From: Marinilactibacillus sp042660675
GTDB taxonomy: Bacteria; Bacillota; Bacilli; Lactobacillales; Carnobacteriaceae_A
Direction of reading: 5' to 3'
Assembly: GCF_042660675.1 (NCBI RefSeq)
Contig: NZ_JBHSUL010000031.1
Span: 124,001-188,000, forward strand
Length of the DNA: 64,000 bases
Made by a program: the position numbers and the translations under genes. The stretch's first letter is position 1. Each line of letters begins with the position of its first letter. Below, in pieces: positions 26,217-34,734 of the stretch. Under the pieces are notes generated by a model. The model saw nothing but the letters and a program-made list of their open reading frames with translations, ran no database searches and was not told where the DNA came from.

Positions 26217-27707
26217 GTGAGTTCAAAGAAAATACGTGAACAAAAACTGTTGCTGTTTCTCTCAGAACACCCCGGTTACACAACTTCTGAGGAATTAGCG
26301 AGTCAATTGGCTATTTCTAGAAAGACTGTGTACCGAACAATCAAAGATATTAATGAAGGTTTTCCAGAAGGCGAACTGATTATATCCGAGAAAGGGAGAG
26401 GATACACGTTAGATTACGAGAAATATATACGATCAAACAAGGAAGTCTCTCGAAACACGAGTGATTTCACCCCGGCAGAGCGTCGCGGCCGAATTATGGA
26501 AGAGTTACTTCTCTATTCTCCTAAAGCCAGAAATGTAAGCGAATTATACGCTGATTATTTCATTAGCGAGACAGTAATCTTCAATGATGAGCAACTGATC
26601 GCAGATGCATTAAAGCAATATAAATTAAAACTTGTAAGAAAAAGTAGAACGGTTTCGATTACTGGAGAGGAAGAAGATATCCGAAGAGCCATTACGGACC
26701 GAATTCAGCGAATGAATATCGTGAATGTGAATGATTTGAAGAACAATAAAGAGTTGAACTTCAATCATTACGATGTGCTCTACATTTTAGATCAAATCAA
26801 AACGATTGAAAAGAAACTAGATATTACCATCCATTATCCATACGATATCAATATTTTTTCTCATTTATATATCTTGATTAGTCGAATCAGAAAAGTTGGT
26901 TTAAAGCATATCACTGGTAGAGAATTAGAGACCGAATCTATTGAAAATAAAATCCAACAAAATGACCAAGCCCTTTATCAAGCGGCAGATTCAACCATTC
27001 GGAACTTATCGAATTACTTGACAGTAGAGCTGCCAGAATCAGAAATTATTTATCTTTATCAATATCTGATGTCTTCTAGAATGGGCAGTTCGACGACCAT
27101 TGCAACCTTTTCAAGTACCGTTACAGAACTCACTCAACTATATTTGAATGAAATGAGTAAGCGAATGAATATTGTTATTCAGAGCGAATCAATTTTTCTA
27201 GATTTGGCGAATCATATCAAGCCGATGTTAAATCGCTTGAGACACAGTATAAGAGTCAAGAATAGTTTGCTGGATCAAATACAGTTGACCTATCAGTCCA
27301 TTTACAACGAAGTCGTTGAAGTTTCTAAGGAAGTCAGTGAAACATTTTCATTACCGAGTATCAATGCGGATGAGAATGGATTTCTAACATTATACTTTGC
27401 GCGTATTATTGAAACGAATCAGTTACCGATTCGAACGATCATTATGTGTACGACCGGTGTTGGGACTTCAGAATTATTGAAGGTGAAAATCGATAAAAAA
27501 TTTCCGGAACTAGAAATCGTTGATGTTATTGCGTACCGAGATTTGAGAGAGGTCTCTCAAAATTATCCTGGTACTGAACTCATTATCACCACGTTAAGAA
27601 TTGAAGAAGATGTACCGGTAAAAACATTGTTAGTCAGTGCTATGTTCACTGAAGATGACAAGAATAGACTTCAGAACAAAATTAAGGAGATCTACAATGG
27701 ACGCTAA
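26217..27707 (+). CDS. PRD-containing transcriptional activator (MtlR/BglG-type with EIIB-like domain)
   Basis: A 496-residue regulator starting at GTG after AAAGGAGGAG. Its order is an HTH domain (KLLLFLSEHPGYTTSEELAS; ISRKTVYRTIKDI, residues 5-60), a second HTH-like region, two PRD domains (about 180-390) and a C-terminal EIIB-like domain with its own cysteine loop IIMCTTGVGTSELL (Cys411). Proteins of this design activate PTS operons and are switched by phosphorylation from HPr and EII proteins. It overlaps the next gene by 11 bp and heads the operon 26217-32783. The presence of DNA-binding HTH domains argues against an RNA antiterminator. Confidence 0.88.
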   Translation: MSSKKIREQKLLLFLSEHPGYTTSEELASQLAISRKTVYRTIKDINEGFPEGELIISEKGRGYTLDYEKYIRSNKEVSRNTSDFTPAERRGRIMEELLLYSPKARNVSELYADYFISETVIFNDEQLIADALKQYKLKLVRKSRTVSITGEEEDIRRAITDRIQRMNIVNVNDLKNNKELNFNHYDVLYILDQIKTIEKKLDITIHYPYDINIFSHLYILISRIRKVGLKHITGRELETESIENKIQQNDQALYQAADSTIRNLSNYLTVELPESEIIYLYQYLMSSRMGSSTTIATFSSTVTELTQLYLNEMSKRMNIVIQSESIFLDLANHIKPMLNRLRHSIRVKNSLLDQIQLTYQSIYNEVVEVSKEVSETFSLPSINADENGFLTLYFARIIETNQLPIRTIIMCTTGVGTSELLKVKIDKKFPELEIVDVIAYRDLREVSQNYPGTELIITTLRIEEDVPVKTLLVSAMFTEDDKNRLQNKIKEIYNGR

Positions 27708-28095
27708 CCGATTTGTCGTGAAGCTGGATGTACCGATTCATTCGCGGGCTGAGTTGTTTCAATATGTATCAAATACATTGATGGATGGAGAACAACTTGA
27801 CTTGGCCAGTTTGATGGCCGAGCGTGAAGAGAACGGTAGTGTAGAAATCGCTGAAGAAATCGTCCTACCACATGTAGAAAGTGATGTGTTGGACAAAAGT
27901 CAGATCTTTATTGTTCGACCAGAAAACAAAATGACCTGGAACGAACAGATCAAACAAGTCAAACTAGTCATCATGATTCTTCTTCGTAAAGAAGAAACAG
28001 ATGATGTTAAAAGAGAAATTAGTCAGTTTACAAGAAAATTGGCGGATGATGCATTTTTAGAGTATTTAATGGAAACCAATCAACTAGAAATTTAA
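27697..28095 (+). CDS. PTS EIIA-like protein (mannitol/fructose type), first copy
   Basis: A 132-residue protein whose start at 27697 has AAGGAGAT at the right distance and overlaps the regulator end by 11 bp; longer upstream starts lack an RBS. It has the EIIA fold of the fructose/mannitol family with the candidate phospho-histidine in VLPHVES (His59). A second, closer-to-canonical EIIA lies at 28463, so this copy may act mainly on the adjacent regulator, as EIIA-like partners of PRD activators do (inference). Confidence 0.75.
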   Translation: MDANRFVVKLDVPIHSRAELFQYVSNTLMDGEQLDLASLMAEREENGSVEIAEEIVLPHVESDVLDKSQIFIVRPENKMTWNEQIKQVKLVIMILLRKEETDDVKREISQFTRKLADDAFLEYLMETNQLEI

Positions 28096-28125
28096 AAAAA
28101 CTAAAACTAAGAGGAGAAATTAATT

Positions 28126-28440
28126 ATGAAAATCGTTGGAGTAGCAGCTTGTACAGTAGGAATCGCACACACATATATCGCACAAGAAAAACTAGAGAAT
28201 GCAGCAAAAAAAGCGGGACATGAAATTCATGTTGAAACACAAGGAACCATTGGAATCGAAAATAAATTATCCCAAGAACAAATCGATGCCGCGGATGCAG
28301 TAATCTTAGCCGTTGATGTGAAAATTTCCGGTCGAGAACGTTTCGAAGGGAAAAGAGTCATACAAGTACCAACGGAAGTAGCGGTCAAATCACCAAATAA
28401 ATTGATTCAAAAAGTAACAGAAGTTGTAGAAGCTAAATAA
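28126..28440 (+). CDS. PTS EIIB, fructose family
   Basis: A 104-residue EIIB with the phosphocysteine in VAACTVGIAHTYIAQE (Cys9), the classic fructose-family loop. A good RBS (AGGAGAAAT) precedes it. It works with the EIIA at 28463 and EIIC at 28946. Confidence 0.93.
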   Translation: MKIVGVAACTVGIAHTYIAQEKLENAAKKAGHEIHVETQGTIGIENKLSQEQIDAADAVILAVDVKISGRERFEGKRVIQVPTEVAVKSPNKLIQKVTEVVEAK

Positions 28441-28462
28441 AAAATAAAGGGGTATGTAGCAG

Positions 28463-28912
28463 ATGGAAGTAAAAGAGATTTTAGATGTCAATCTGATCAA
28501 GTCAGATATGAAGGTCGAAACAAAAGAAGAAGCACTGAACGCTTTATGCCAAGAGTTACTAAATTATGGCTATATTTCAGATATTGAAGGATTCAAAAAA
28601 GATGTCTACGCACGTGAACAAGAAGGGAAAACCGGTATTGGAAACTTTATTGCGATTCCCCACGGAAAAAGTGCACACGTAGATAATATCGGTGTAGCGA
28701 TTGGAATCAATGATACAGAGATTCCGTGGGAGTCACTAGATGACCGCGGTGTTAAAGGCATCATTCTTTTCGCAGTAGGCAATGATAATGAAGATGCGAA
28801 CCAGCACTTGAAATTGTTATCGCTGTTTGCACGTAAATTGGGCAATGATGAAGTCGTAGAAGAACTACTCAAATCGACGAGTCCAGAGGAAGTTGTTCAC
28901 GCTTTTTCATAA
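28463..28912 (+). CDS. PTS EIIA, fructose family
   Basis: A 149-residue EIIA with the active-site histidine in FIAIPHGKS (His67). The length and the surrounding sequence fit the PTS_EIIA_2 family. It receives phosphate from HPr and passes it to the EIIB encoded just before. It is 33 bp from the EIIC gene, with an RBS for the latter in between. Confidence 0.93.
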   Translation: MEVKEILDVNLIKSDMKVETKEEALNALCQELLNYGYISDIEGFKKDVYAREQEGKTGIGNFIAIPHGKSAHVDNIGVAIGINDTEIPWESLDDRGVKGIILFAVGNDNEDANQHLKLLSLFARKLGNDEVVEELLKSTSPEEVVHAFS

Positions 28913-28945
28913 AAAAGAATAAACATTTAAAAATGGGGGTTTATC

Positions 28946-30046
28946 ATGCAAAAGATTAAACAGTTAAATTTAAAAGGTCATTTATTGACCGCAATTTCGT
29001 ATCTGATCCCAATCGTCTGTGGGGCAGGATTTATGATCGCTATCGGGATGGCATTTGGTGGAGAACCAGGTACAGATTTACTCGCAGGTAATTATTCGAT
29101 CTGGGACGTACTAGCTGTTATAGGAGGACTTGGACTGGGCATGTTGCCAGTTGTCATTTCAACAGGGATTGCTTACTCCATCGCTGAAAAGCCCGGTATT
29201 GCACCAGGTTTTATCGTTGGTTTAATTGCGAACACGATTGAAGCTGGATTTATTGGTGGTATCTTGGGTGGTTTCGTAGCCGGATACTTAGTCATTGGTA
29301 TTTTAAGATTCTTGAAAGTGCCTGCTTGGGCAAAAGGGTTAATGCCGACATTAATCATTCCATTATTATCTACTTTCCTTGGTGGATTGATCATGATTTA
29401 TGTAATTGGGACACCAATCGCTTTGTTCACAGACACTTTGACAAATTTACTCAACGGTTTAGGTTCTTCTTCCCTACTGATCTTCGGAGCGGTTGTTGGA
29501 CTATTAAGTGGTGTTGACTACGGTGGACCCATCAACAAAACCGTTTTTGCTTTTGTTTTAACACTTCAAGCGGAAGGGTTAAACGGACCAATTACTGCGC
29601 TACAACTTGTGAATACGGCAACACCAATTGGATTTGGACTTGCATTCTTTGTGGCAAAACTATTTGGCAAAACGATCTATTCTCCAGTGGAAATTGAAAC
29701 CTTGAAAACAGCTGTACCGATGGGTGTGGTTAATATCGTCGAAGGCGTTATCCCAATCGTAATGAATGATATTATCCGTGGCGTATTCGCTACTGCAGTC
29801 GGAGGTGCTGTTGGGGGAGCGGTCTCAATGACCCTTGGCGCAGATGCGACTGTACCGTTTGGTGGCGTCTTAATGATTCCTACGATGTCTAGACCCATGG
29901 CAGGCATTTTAGCCTTACTGGCAAATATTGTCGTAACAGCCGTTGTTCTCGCACTCGTTAAGAAAAATGTGACAGAAGAATCGATCAATGCGCAACTAGA
30001 CGCTGAAGAAGAAGATATCGATTTAGGCGATATTCAAATTAGCTAA
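28946..30046 (+). CDS. PTS EIIC, fructose family
   Basis: A 366-residue membrane permease of the fructose-type PTS with eight to ten predicted helices. It shows the family stretches CGAGFMIAIGMAFGG near the start and GLLSGVDYGGPINKT in the middle. It is preceded by a GGGGG-type RBS. Companion genes encode an epimerase and a transketolase rather than 1-phosphofructokinase, so the substrate is probably not fructose; a rarer ketose or a pentitol is more likely (inference). Confidence 0.92.
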   Translation: MQKIKQLNLKGHLLTAISYLIPIVCGAGFMIAIGMAFGGEPGTDLLAGNYSIWDVLAVIGGLGLGMLPVVISTGIAYSIAEKPGIAPGFIVGLIANTIEAGFIGGILGGFVAGYLVIGILRFLKVPAWAKGLMPTLIIPLLSTFLGGLIMIYVIGTPIALFTDTLTNLLNGLGSSSLLIFGAVVGLLSGVDYGGPINKTVFAFVLTLQAEGLNGPITALQLVNTATPIGFGLAFFVAKLFGKTIYSPVEIETLKTAVPMGVVNIVEGVIPIVMNDIIRGVFATAVGGAVGGAVSMTLGADATVPFGGVLMIPTMSRPMAGILALLANIVVTAVVLALVKKNVTEESINAQLDAEEEDIDLGDIQIS

Positions 30047-30073
30047 AAAAGATTGAAGAAGGATGGTTTTAAA

Positions 30074-30766
30074 ATGAATAATGTAGAAATTTCACCCTCA
30101 CTGATGACAATGGATTTAGATAAATTCAAAGAACAAATCACTTTTTTAAATGATCACGCGGATTCTTATCATATTGATATTATGGATGGACATTATGTTC
30201 CAAACATCACGCTATCGCCATGGTTTATTGAAGAAGTGCGTAAAATCAGTGACTTACCAATGTCCGTTCACTTAATGGTTACAGAACCAAGTTTCTGGGT
30301 CCCTCAGTTGATCGACTTGAAATGCGAATGGATCTGTATGCATGCGGAAGTTTTAGATGGCTTAGCCTTCAGATTGATCGATGATATTCATAACGCTGGA
30401 CTAAAAGCCGGAATCGTATTAAATCCAGAAACACCAATCGAAACGATTTTTCCGTATATCGATTTACTAGACAAAATCACAATCATGACAGTTGATCCAG
30501 GCTTTGCCGGCCAACGATTCATCGATAATACATTAGATAAAATTGTTGCTTTAAGAGAATTAAGAGAAGAAAAAGGCTATAACTACCAGATTGAAATGGA
30601 TGGATCATCCAATCGTAAAACATTCAAGAAAATCGATGCAGCGGGTCCTGATATTTATATTGTTGGAAGAAGCGGTTTATTCGGTCTAACAGAAAATATT
30701 GATACGTCATGGGAAACGATGGTTAAAGATTATGAAGAAACAACAGAGAAATCATTTAGTAAATAA
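30074..30766 (+). CDS. alsE: Ribulose-phosphate 3-epimerase family, probably D-allulose-6-phosphate 3-epimerase
   Basis: A TIM-barrel epimerase of 230 residues (start at ATG 30074; the upstream TTG at 30053 has no RBS). Motifs are IDIMDGHYVPNITLSPWFIE, SVHLMVTEP, MTVDPGFAGQRFI and EMDGSSNRKTFKKI. The phosphate-binding and the EMDGSSN segments look closer to AlsE than to Rpe, so it may convert allulose-6-phosphate to fructose-6-phosphate. Rpe-type activity on ribulose-5-phosphate is the alternative. It sits between the fructose-type EIIC and transketolase genes. Confidence 0.82.
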   Translation: MNNVEISPSLMTMDLDKFKEQITFLNDHADSYHIDIMDGHYVPNITLSPWFIEEVRKISDLPMSVHLMVTEPSFWVPQLIDLKCEWICMHAEVLDGLAFRLIDDIHNAGLKAGIVLNPETPIETIFPYIDLLDKITIMTVDPGFAGQRFIDNTLDKIVALRELREEKGYNYQIEMDGSSNRKTFKKIDAAGPDIYIVGRSGLFGLTENIDTSWETMVKDYEETTEKSFSK

Positions 30767-30785
30767 GTTGTTGGAGGTAAGATAA

Positions 30786-32783
30786 TTGTTTGACAAAATA
30801 GATGAATTAGCTGTAAATACCTTAAGAACACTCAGTATCGATGCCGTTCAAAAGGCAAACTCTGGTCACCCGGGTTTGCCAATGGGCGCTGCCCCAATGG
30901 CCTATACCTTGTGGACAAAACAGATGAAAGTCAATCCGAAACATTCGAAATGGTTCGATCGTGATCGTTTCATTCTATCTGCTGGTCATGGATCCGCCTT
31001 ACTCTATAGTTTATTACATGTTTCAGGATATGACGTTTCTATCGAAGACGTGAAAAATTTCCGCCAAATCGGAAGCAAAACACCTGGTCACCCAGAAGTG
31101 CATATGACAGATGGCGTCGAAGCAACCACTGGCCCGCTTGGACAAGGAATCGCAAATGCAGTTGGCTTTGCGATGGCTGAAGCTCATCTTGCCGCACGTT
31201 TCAATCAAGATGATTTCAATGTCGTGGACCATTATACCTACGCCTTATGTGGAGATGGTGACCTTCAAGAAGGGGTTTCTCAAGAAGCCGCATCATTAGC
31301 AGGTCATTTAAAACTTGGTAAACTTGTTGTTTTGTATGATTCAAATGATATTCAGTTAGATGGACCCATCGAGAAAGCTTTCACAGAAAATGTTGGCCAA
31401 CGCTTTGAAGCTTATGGCTGGGAACACATTCGCGTTGAAGATGGTAATGACTTAAGTGCAATCAATGAAGCAATCGAAAAAGCAAAAAACAATCTTGATC
31501 AACCGACTTTGATTGAAGTGAAAACCACCATTGGATTTGGTGCACCAAATGCTGGAACATCAGCTGTTCATGGAGCGCCACTTGGAGCTGAAGGGATTTT
31601 AGCTTCTAAGAAAGCCTACTTGTGGGAAGGCGAAGACTTTTATGTTCCTGAAAGCGTTCAAGAACGATTCAATGAAACCATGATTGAAGAAGGTCAAAAA
31701 GCAGAATCTGATTGGAAGCAATTAGTGGAAGACTACAAAAATGCCTATCCGGAGTTATCAGAAGATTTCCAAGCTATGATGGATGGACAACTACCTGAAG
31801 GCTGGCAAGACCAGTTACCGGTTTACAGTAGAGAAAGCGGCACAAAAGCAACGCGCGTATCGAGTGGAGAAGTACTGAACGCAATTGCCGGAGCCGTACC
31901 GACTTTCTGGGGTGGTTCTGCTGACTTGTCTGGATCAAACAAATCCATGATTGATGGTCAAGCGGACTTTTCAGCTGATCAATATGACGGACGCAATATT
32001 TGGTATGGTGTGAGAGAGTTCGCTATGGCCGCTGCCTTGAATGGTATTTTACTACACGGAGGAACGCAATCTTATGTCAGTACATTCTTTGTATTTTCAG
32101 ATTACTTGCGCCCAGCTGTTCGTTTAGCTGCTTTGTCCGAAATACCCGCAATCTATGTAATGACGCATGATTCTATTGCAGTCGGAGAAGATGGACCAAC
32201 ACATGAGCCGGTAGAACAGTTATCGAGTTTCCGTGGTATGCACAACTTATCTGTTATCCGTCCAGCAGATGGGAATGAGGTTGTTGCCGCTTGGGAATTA
32301 GCCGTTGAATCTACAAAAACACCGACGATGCTCGTTTTGACGCGACAAGACTTACCCGTTTTACCTGGTACAGAAACACATGCAAGAGAGAATGTACGCA
32401 AAGGTGCGTATGTCATTTCGCCATCTGTTGATGAAACGCCGGAAGGAATCTTGATTGCGACTGGATCAGAAGTAGCGCTCGCTATTGAGGCACAAAAACA
32501 ATTAAAAGCAGCCGGAGAAGACGTTTCAGTCGTCTCTATGCCGAGTATGGATCTGTTTGAAAAACAAGGTAAAGCATACAAGGATTCCGTTCTTCCAGCA
32601 GCTGTCACTAAAAGAGTGGCGATTGAAATGGGCTCATCATTTGGGTGGGATCGCTATACAGGAACACATGGAACAAGCTTAACCATAGATCGCTTTGGTC
32701 AAAGTGGAGAGGGTTCAAAAGTAGTGGAAGCTTACGGATTCACTGCGGAGAATATTGTAAAAATCTATAAAGAACTTCAGTAA
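30786..32783 (+). CDS. tkt: Transketolase
   Basis: A full-length thiamine-diphosphate enzyme of 665 residues, shuttling two-carbon units between sugar phosphates in the pentose phosphate pathway. It starts at TTG 30786 with GGAGG nine bases upstream. Signatures include KANSGHPGLPMGAAPMAY, the ThDP motif CGDGDLQEGVSQEAASLAGH (near residue 155), DSNDIQLDG and THDSIAVGEDGPTHEPVEQL. It is the last gene of the PTS operon, so this copy is probably for the imported sugar rather than the only housekeeping transketolase. Confidence 0.95.
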   Translation: MFDKIDELAVNTLRTLSIDAVQKANSGHPGLPMGAAPMAYTLWTKQMKVNPKHSKWFDRDRFILSAGHGSALLYSLLHVSGYDVSIEDVKNFRQIGSKTPGHPEVHMTDGVEATTGPLGQGIANAVGFAMAEAHLAARFNQDDFNVVDHYTYALCGDGDLQEGVSQEAASLAGHLKLGKLVVLYDSNDIQLDGPIEKAFTENVGQRFEAYGWEHIRVEDGNDLSAINEAIEKAKNNLDQPTLIEVKTTIGFGAPNAGTSAVHGAPLGAEGILASKKAYLWEGEDFYVPESVQERFNETMIEEGQKAESDWKQLVEDYKNAYPELSEDFQAMMDGQLPEGWQDQLPVYSRESGTKATRVSSGEVLNAIAGAVPTFWGGSADLSGSNKSMIDGQADFSADQYDGRNIWYGVREFAMAAALNGILLHGGTQSYVSTFFVFSDYLRPAVRLAALSEIPAIYVMTHDSIAVGEDGPTHEPVEQLSSFRGMHNLSVIRPADGNEVVAAWELAVESTKTPTMLVLTRQDLPVLPGTETHARENVRKGAYVISPSVDETPEGILIATGSEVALAIEAQKQLKAAGEDVSVVSMPSMDLFEKQGKAYKDSVLPAAVTKRVAIEMGSSFGWDRYTGTHGTSLTIDRFGQSGEGSKVVEAYGFTAENIVKIYKELQ

Positions 32784-32789
32784 ATTCAA

Positions 32790-32826
32790 AGACCCGATAG
32801 GCTAATTAAGCTTATCGGGTCTCTTA
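32790..32826 (+). terminator. Terminator after transketolase
   Basis: AGACCCGATA and TATCGGGTCT form a 10-bp stem extended by GCT/AGC, followed by CTTAGTCTTTT. Confidence 0.75.
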
Positions 32827-32848
32827 GTCTTTTATTTAAAACTTACCG

Positions 32849-33196
32849 CTAGAAATCTAAATCTTCTCTCCCGTTATACATTTTCTGAGCAAAGGATGTC
32901 ATTAGTCTTTCATTTTCAACTCGTACCATTCCCGCTACCAAGAATAAATCTATGAATAACCAAATACCACCTATAAACAAGAACAAAAAGCCAATTAAAA
33001 TCACAGAAGTAATCCATCCAGTAACAAATAATGCCAATAACGCAATAGCGGAACCTTTTCTGTTCAAATAAAATCTATGTATTCCAAAAACACCTAGAAA
33101 AAACCAAAGTAAATATGCCATACCCGTACTCTTTTTATGATTGGCCACCTCAGAATTTACAACCATTTTTTCCTCATTTGTTAATCTTTCGTACAT
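32849..33196 (-). CDS. TM2 domain-containing membrane protein
   Basis: A 115-residue protein with two or three predicted helices (residues 27-100). The TM2 motif is AYLLWFFLGVFGIHRFYLNR, with a short polar loop to a second helix. TTGGAGGCG is the RBS. Function of bacterial TM2 proteins is unknown. It is a single gene, convergent with transketolase. Confidence 0.85.
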   Translation of the reverse strand: MYERLTNEEKMVVNSEVANHKKSTGMAYLLWFFLGVFGIHRFYLNRKGSAIALLALFVTGWITSVILIGFLFLFIGGIWLFIDLFLVAGMVRVENERLMTSFAQKMYNGREDLDF

Positions 33197-33391
33197 ACTT
33201 TCGCCTCCAAATCACTAACTACTTCTTATCATCGGACTCTTTAATAGAACATTAAGAGAACAGATGGTAATTCAAAGAAAAGTCTAAAGGCTATTAAAAT
33301 GCCTTTACCGCTTAAGGGGGGCTAATTCAGCTTTTGTGTTAAGAGATGGGGATCGTGACTAGTTACTCTGAGTAAATAAAGAGGCATCTAG

Positions 33392-33898
33392 TTCATTCCC
33401 TCTCGAAATGGTTGGAGCCAGCGAGAGGGAATGAAACGGCAAGATAGTGCCTCTCGAAGTAGCTGGAGCCGACGAGAGGGAATGAAAAGCCAAGATAGTG
33501 CCTCTCAAAGTAACTGGAGCCAGCGAGAGGGAATGAAACGGCAAGATAGTGCCTCTCGAAGTAGCTGTAGCCGACGAGAGGGAATGAAACAACGAGATAG
33601 TGCCTCTCGAAGTAGCTGGAGTCAGCGAGAGGGAATGAAAAGCCAAGATAGTGCCTCTCAAAGTAGCTGGAGCCGACGAGAGGGAATGAAACGGCAAGAT
33701 AGTCCCTCTCAAAGTAACTGGAGCCAGCGAGAGGGAATGAAACGGCAAGATAGTGCCTCTCGAAGTAGCTGTAGCCGACGAGAGGGAATGAAAAGCCAAG
33801 ATAGTGCCTCTCGAAGTAGCTGGAGTCAACGAGAGGGAATGAAACGGCAAGATAGTCCCTCTCGAAGTGGTTGGAGTCAACGAGAGGGAATGAAACGG
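33392..33898. repeat. Tandem array of ten 51-bp units, each with a CCTCTCG...CGAGAGG hairpin
   Basis: GAGAGGGAATGAAA recurs exactly every 51 bp (first G of each CGAGAGG motif near 33423, then 33474, 33525 ... 33882), ten times. Each unit is a 30-nt inverted repeat (CCTCTCG, about 16 bases, CGAGAGG) joined by a 21-nt linker of the type GAATGAAACGGCAAGATAGTG. Variants fall in set positions (AAACGGC/AAAGCC/AACAACG; AGCTGGAGCCG/AACTGGAGCCA/AGCTGTAGCCG). The left end has the longest perfect arms (TTCATTCCCTCTCG, 33392-33405, and its complement at 33422-33435). Because 51 is a multiple of three, both strands stay open as low-complexity ORFs, which I regard as artefacts. Confidence 0.9.
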
Positions 33899-33923
33899 AA
33901 CAACTGAATGCATAAAAAGGACC

Positions 33924-33945
33924 ATTTTACCCCCTAGGGTAAAAT
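33924..33945. terminator. Short perfect hairpin beyond the repeat array
   Basis: ATTTTACCC and GGGTAAAAT enclose a 4-base loop. There is no T run, so termination is uncertain. Confidence 0.35.
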
Positions 33946-34088
33946 TTCATAATAATATCTATAAAGTACAACAACTTTTAAATAAGAATTCAATGAAATT
34001 CAGTTGAATGGCTGAACGATTAATAGGAATTTTGATCCATTATTTAATGACTCACTATTTTGGCAGGAATTAGTCCGTTTTTGTCTCT

Positions 34089-34117
34089 TTGAATGATAGC
34101 TCGTAACTTAGTAAAGT
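34089..34117 (+). promoter_or_regulatory. Promoter of the sigma factor/amidase operon
   Basis: TTGAAT, a 17-bp spacer and TAAAGT. The transcription start would fall at the palindrome at 34124-34139. Confidence 0.5.
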
Positions 34118-34123
34118 AAGGTC

Positions 34124-34139
34124 ATACAAGGCCTTGTAT
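34124..34139. promoter_or_regulatory. 16-bp perfect palindrome at the sigma-factor promoter
   Basis: ATACAAGGCCTTGTAT is a spacerless perfect palindrome placed at the expected +1 region, 36 bp before the ATG. It is a candidate operator. Confidence 0.55.
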
Positions 34140-34174
34140 AGATTAAAAGAAGATCTTCGGAAAACGAGGAGAAG

Positions 34175-34723
34175 ATGAAACGAGTACTAGAAGAAAAGTT
34201 AGAACACGATTTTTTCTTTGTACATGACTCGATTGTGTTTGGGGCGATAAAGAAAATCGGTATTCGCTATGACCACGCTAACTATGATGATTTTGTGCAG
34301 ATTGGTCGATTAAAGCTAGTGGATGCTTATCAGGAATTCCCAGAAGACTTACATGAAGAAGCCTATTTTTATCAATTCACAGGTTATGCTTACCGGAAAG
34401 TTTATTGGGGACTGATGGATCAAATTAGAAAAGATCAGCGGATTATGGAAAGAGAAGATGGGATGCCCGAATCCTTTGAAGAATGGGGAACCGATGAACA
34501 TCAAATCTTTGATCAGGATGTCGTGATCTGGCAGTTGTTTTATTCTATGTTGAAATGTCTAACAAAGAAAGAGCAGCGGTACTTAAAAGATCTCGTCTTC
34601 GAGCAATTATCGATTACAGAGATTGCCGCAAAATATGGTGTAAGTAGAAAAACAGTCTATGTATGGAAAAAACGAGTTGCAAAAAAACTGGCTCACTACG
34701 AGACAGTATTAAAAAATAGATAA
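34175..34723 (+). CDS. Sigma-70 family alternative sigma factor, ComX/SigH-like
   Basis: A 182-residue sigma factor with region 2 (about residues 10-90, YDDFVQIGRLKLVDAYQEF and FYQFTGYAYRKVYWGLMDQI) and region 4 (about 120-175, LTKKEQRYLKDL ... LSITEIAAKYGVSRKTVYVW). It lacks regions 1 and 3, like ComX/SigH competence and transition-state sigmas of Lactobacillales. A GAGGAGAAG RBS precedes the ATG. The next gene, an amidase, begins 11 bp later, so the two are co-transcribed. A ComK-like gene converges from the right. I infer a role in competence or a related development-like response. Confidence 0.83.
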   Translation: MKRVLEEKLEHDFFFVHDSIVFGAIKKIGIRYDHANYDDFVQIGRLKLVDAYQEFPEDLHEEAYFYQFTGYAYRKVYWGLMDQIRKDQRIMEREDGMPESFEEWGTDEHQIFDQDVVIWQLFYSMLKCLTKKEQRYLKDLVFEQLSITEIAAKYGVSRKTVYVWKKRVAKKLAHYETVLKNR

Positions 34724-34734
34724 GGAGAATGAGT

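Noticed and set aside
32153..32608. Long minus-strand ORF of 151 codons
   Set aside because: It lies wholly inside the transketolase gene, has no recognisable motif and is a codon-bias shadow.
33392..33898. CRISPR array
   Set aside because: The linkers between repeated hairpins are themselves near-identical, so there are no unique spacers, and no cas genes are near.
33359..33925. Repetitive ORFs on both strands (158 and 188 codons)
   Set aside because: They exist only because the 51-bp repeat is a multiple of three; both strands are open, composition is a copy of the hairpin unit and there is no convincing gene context.
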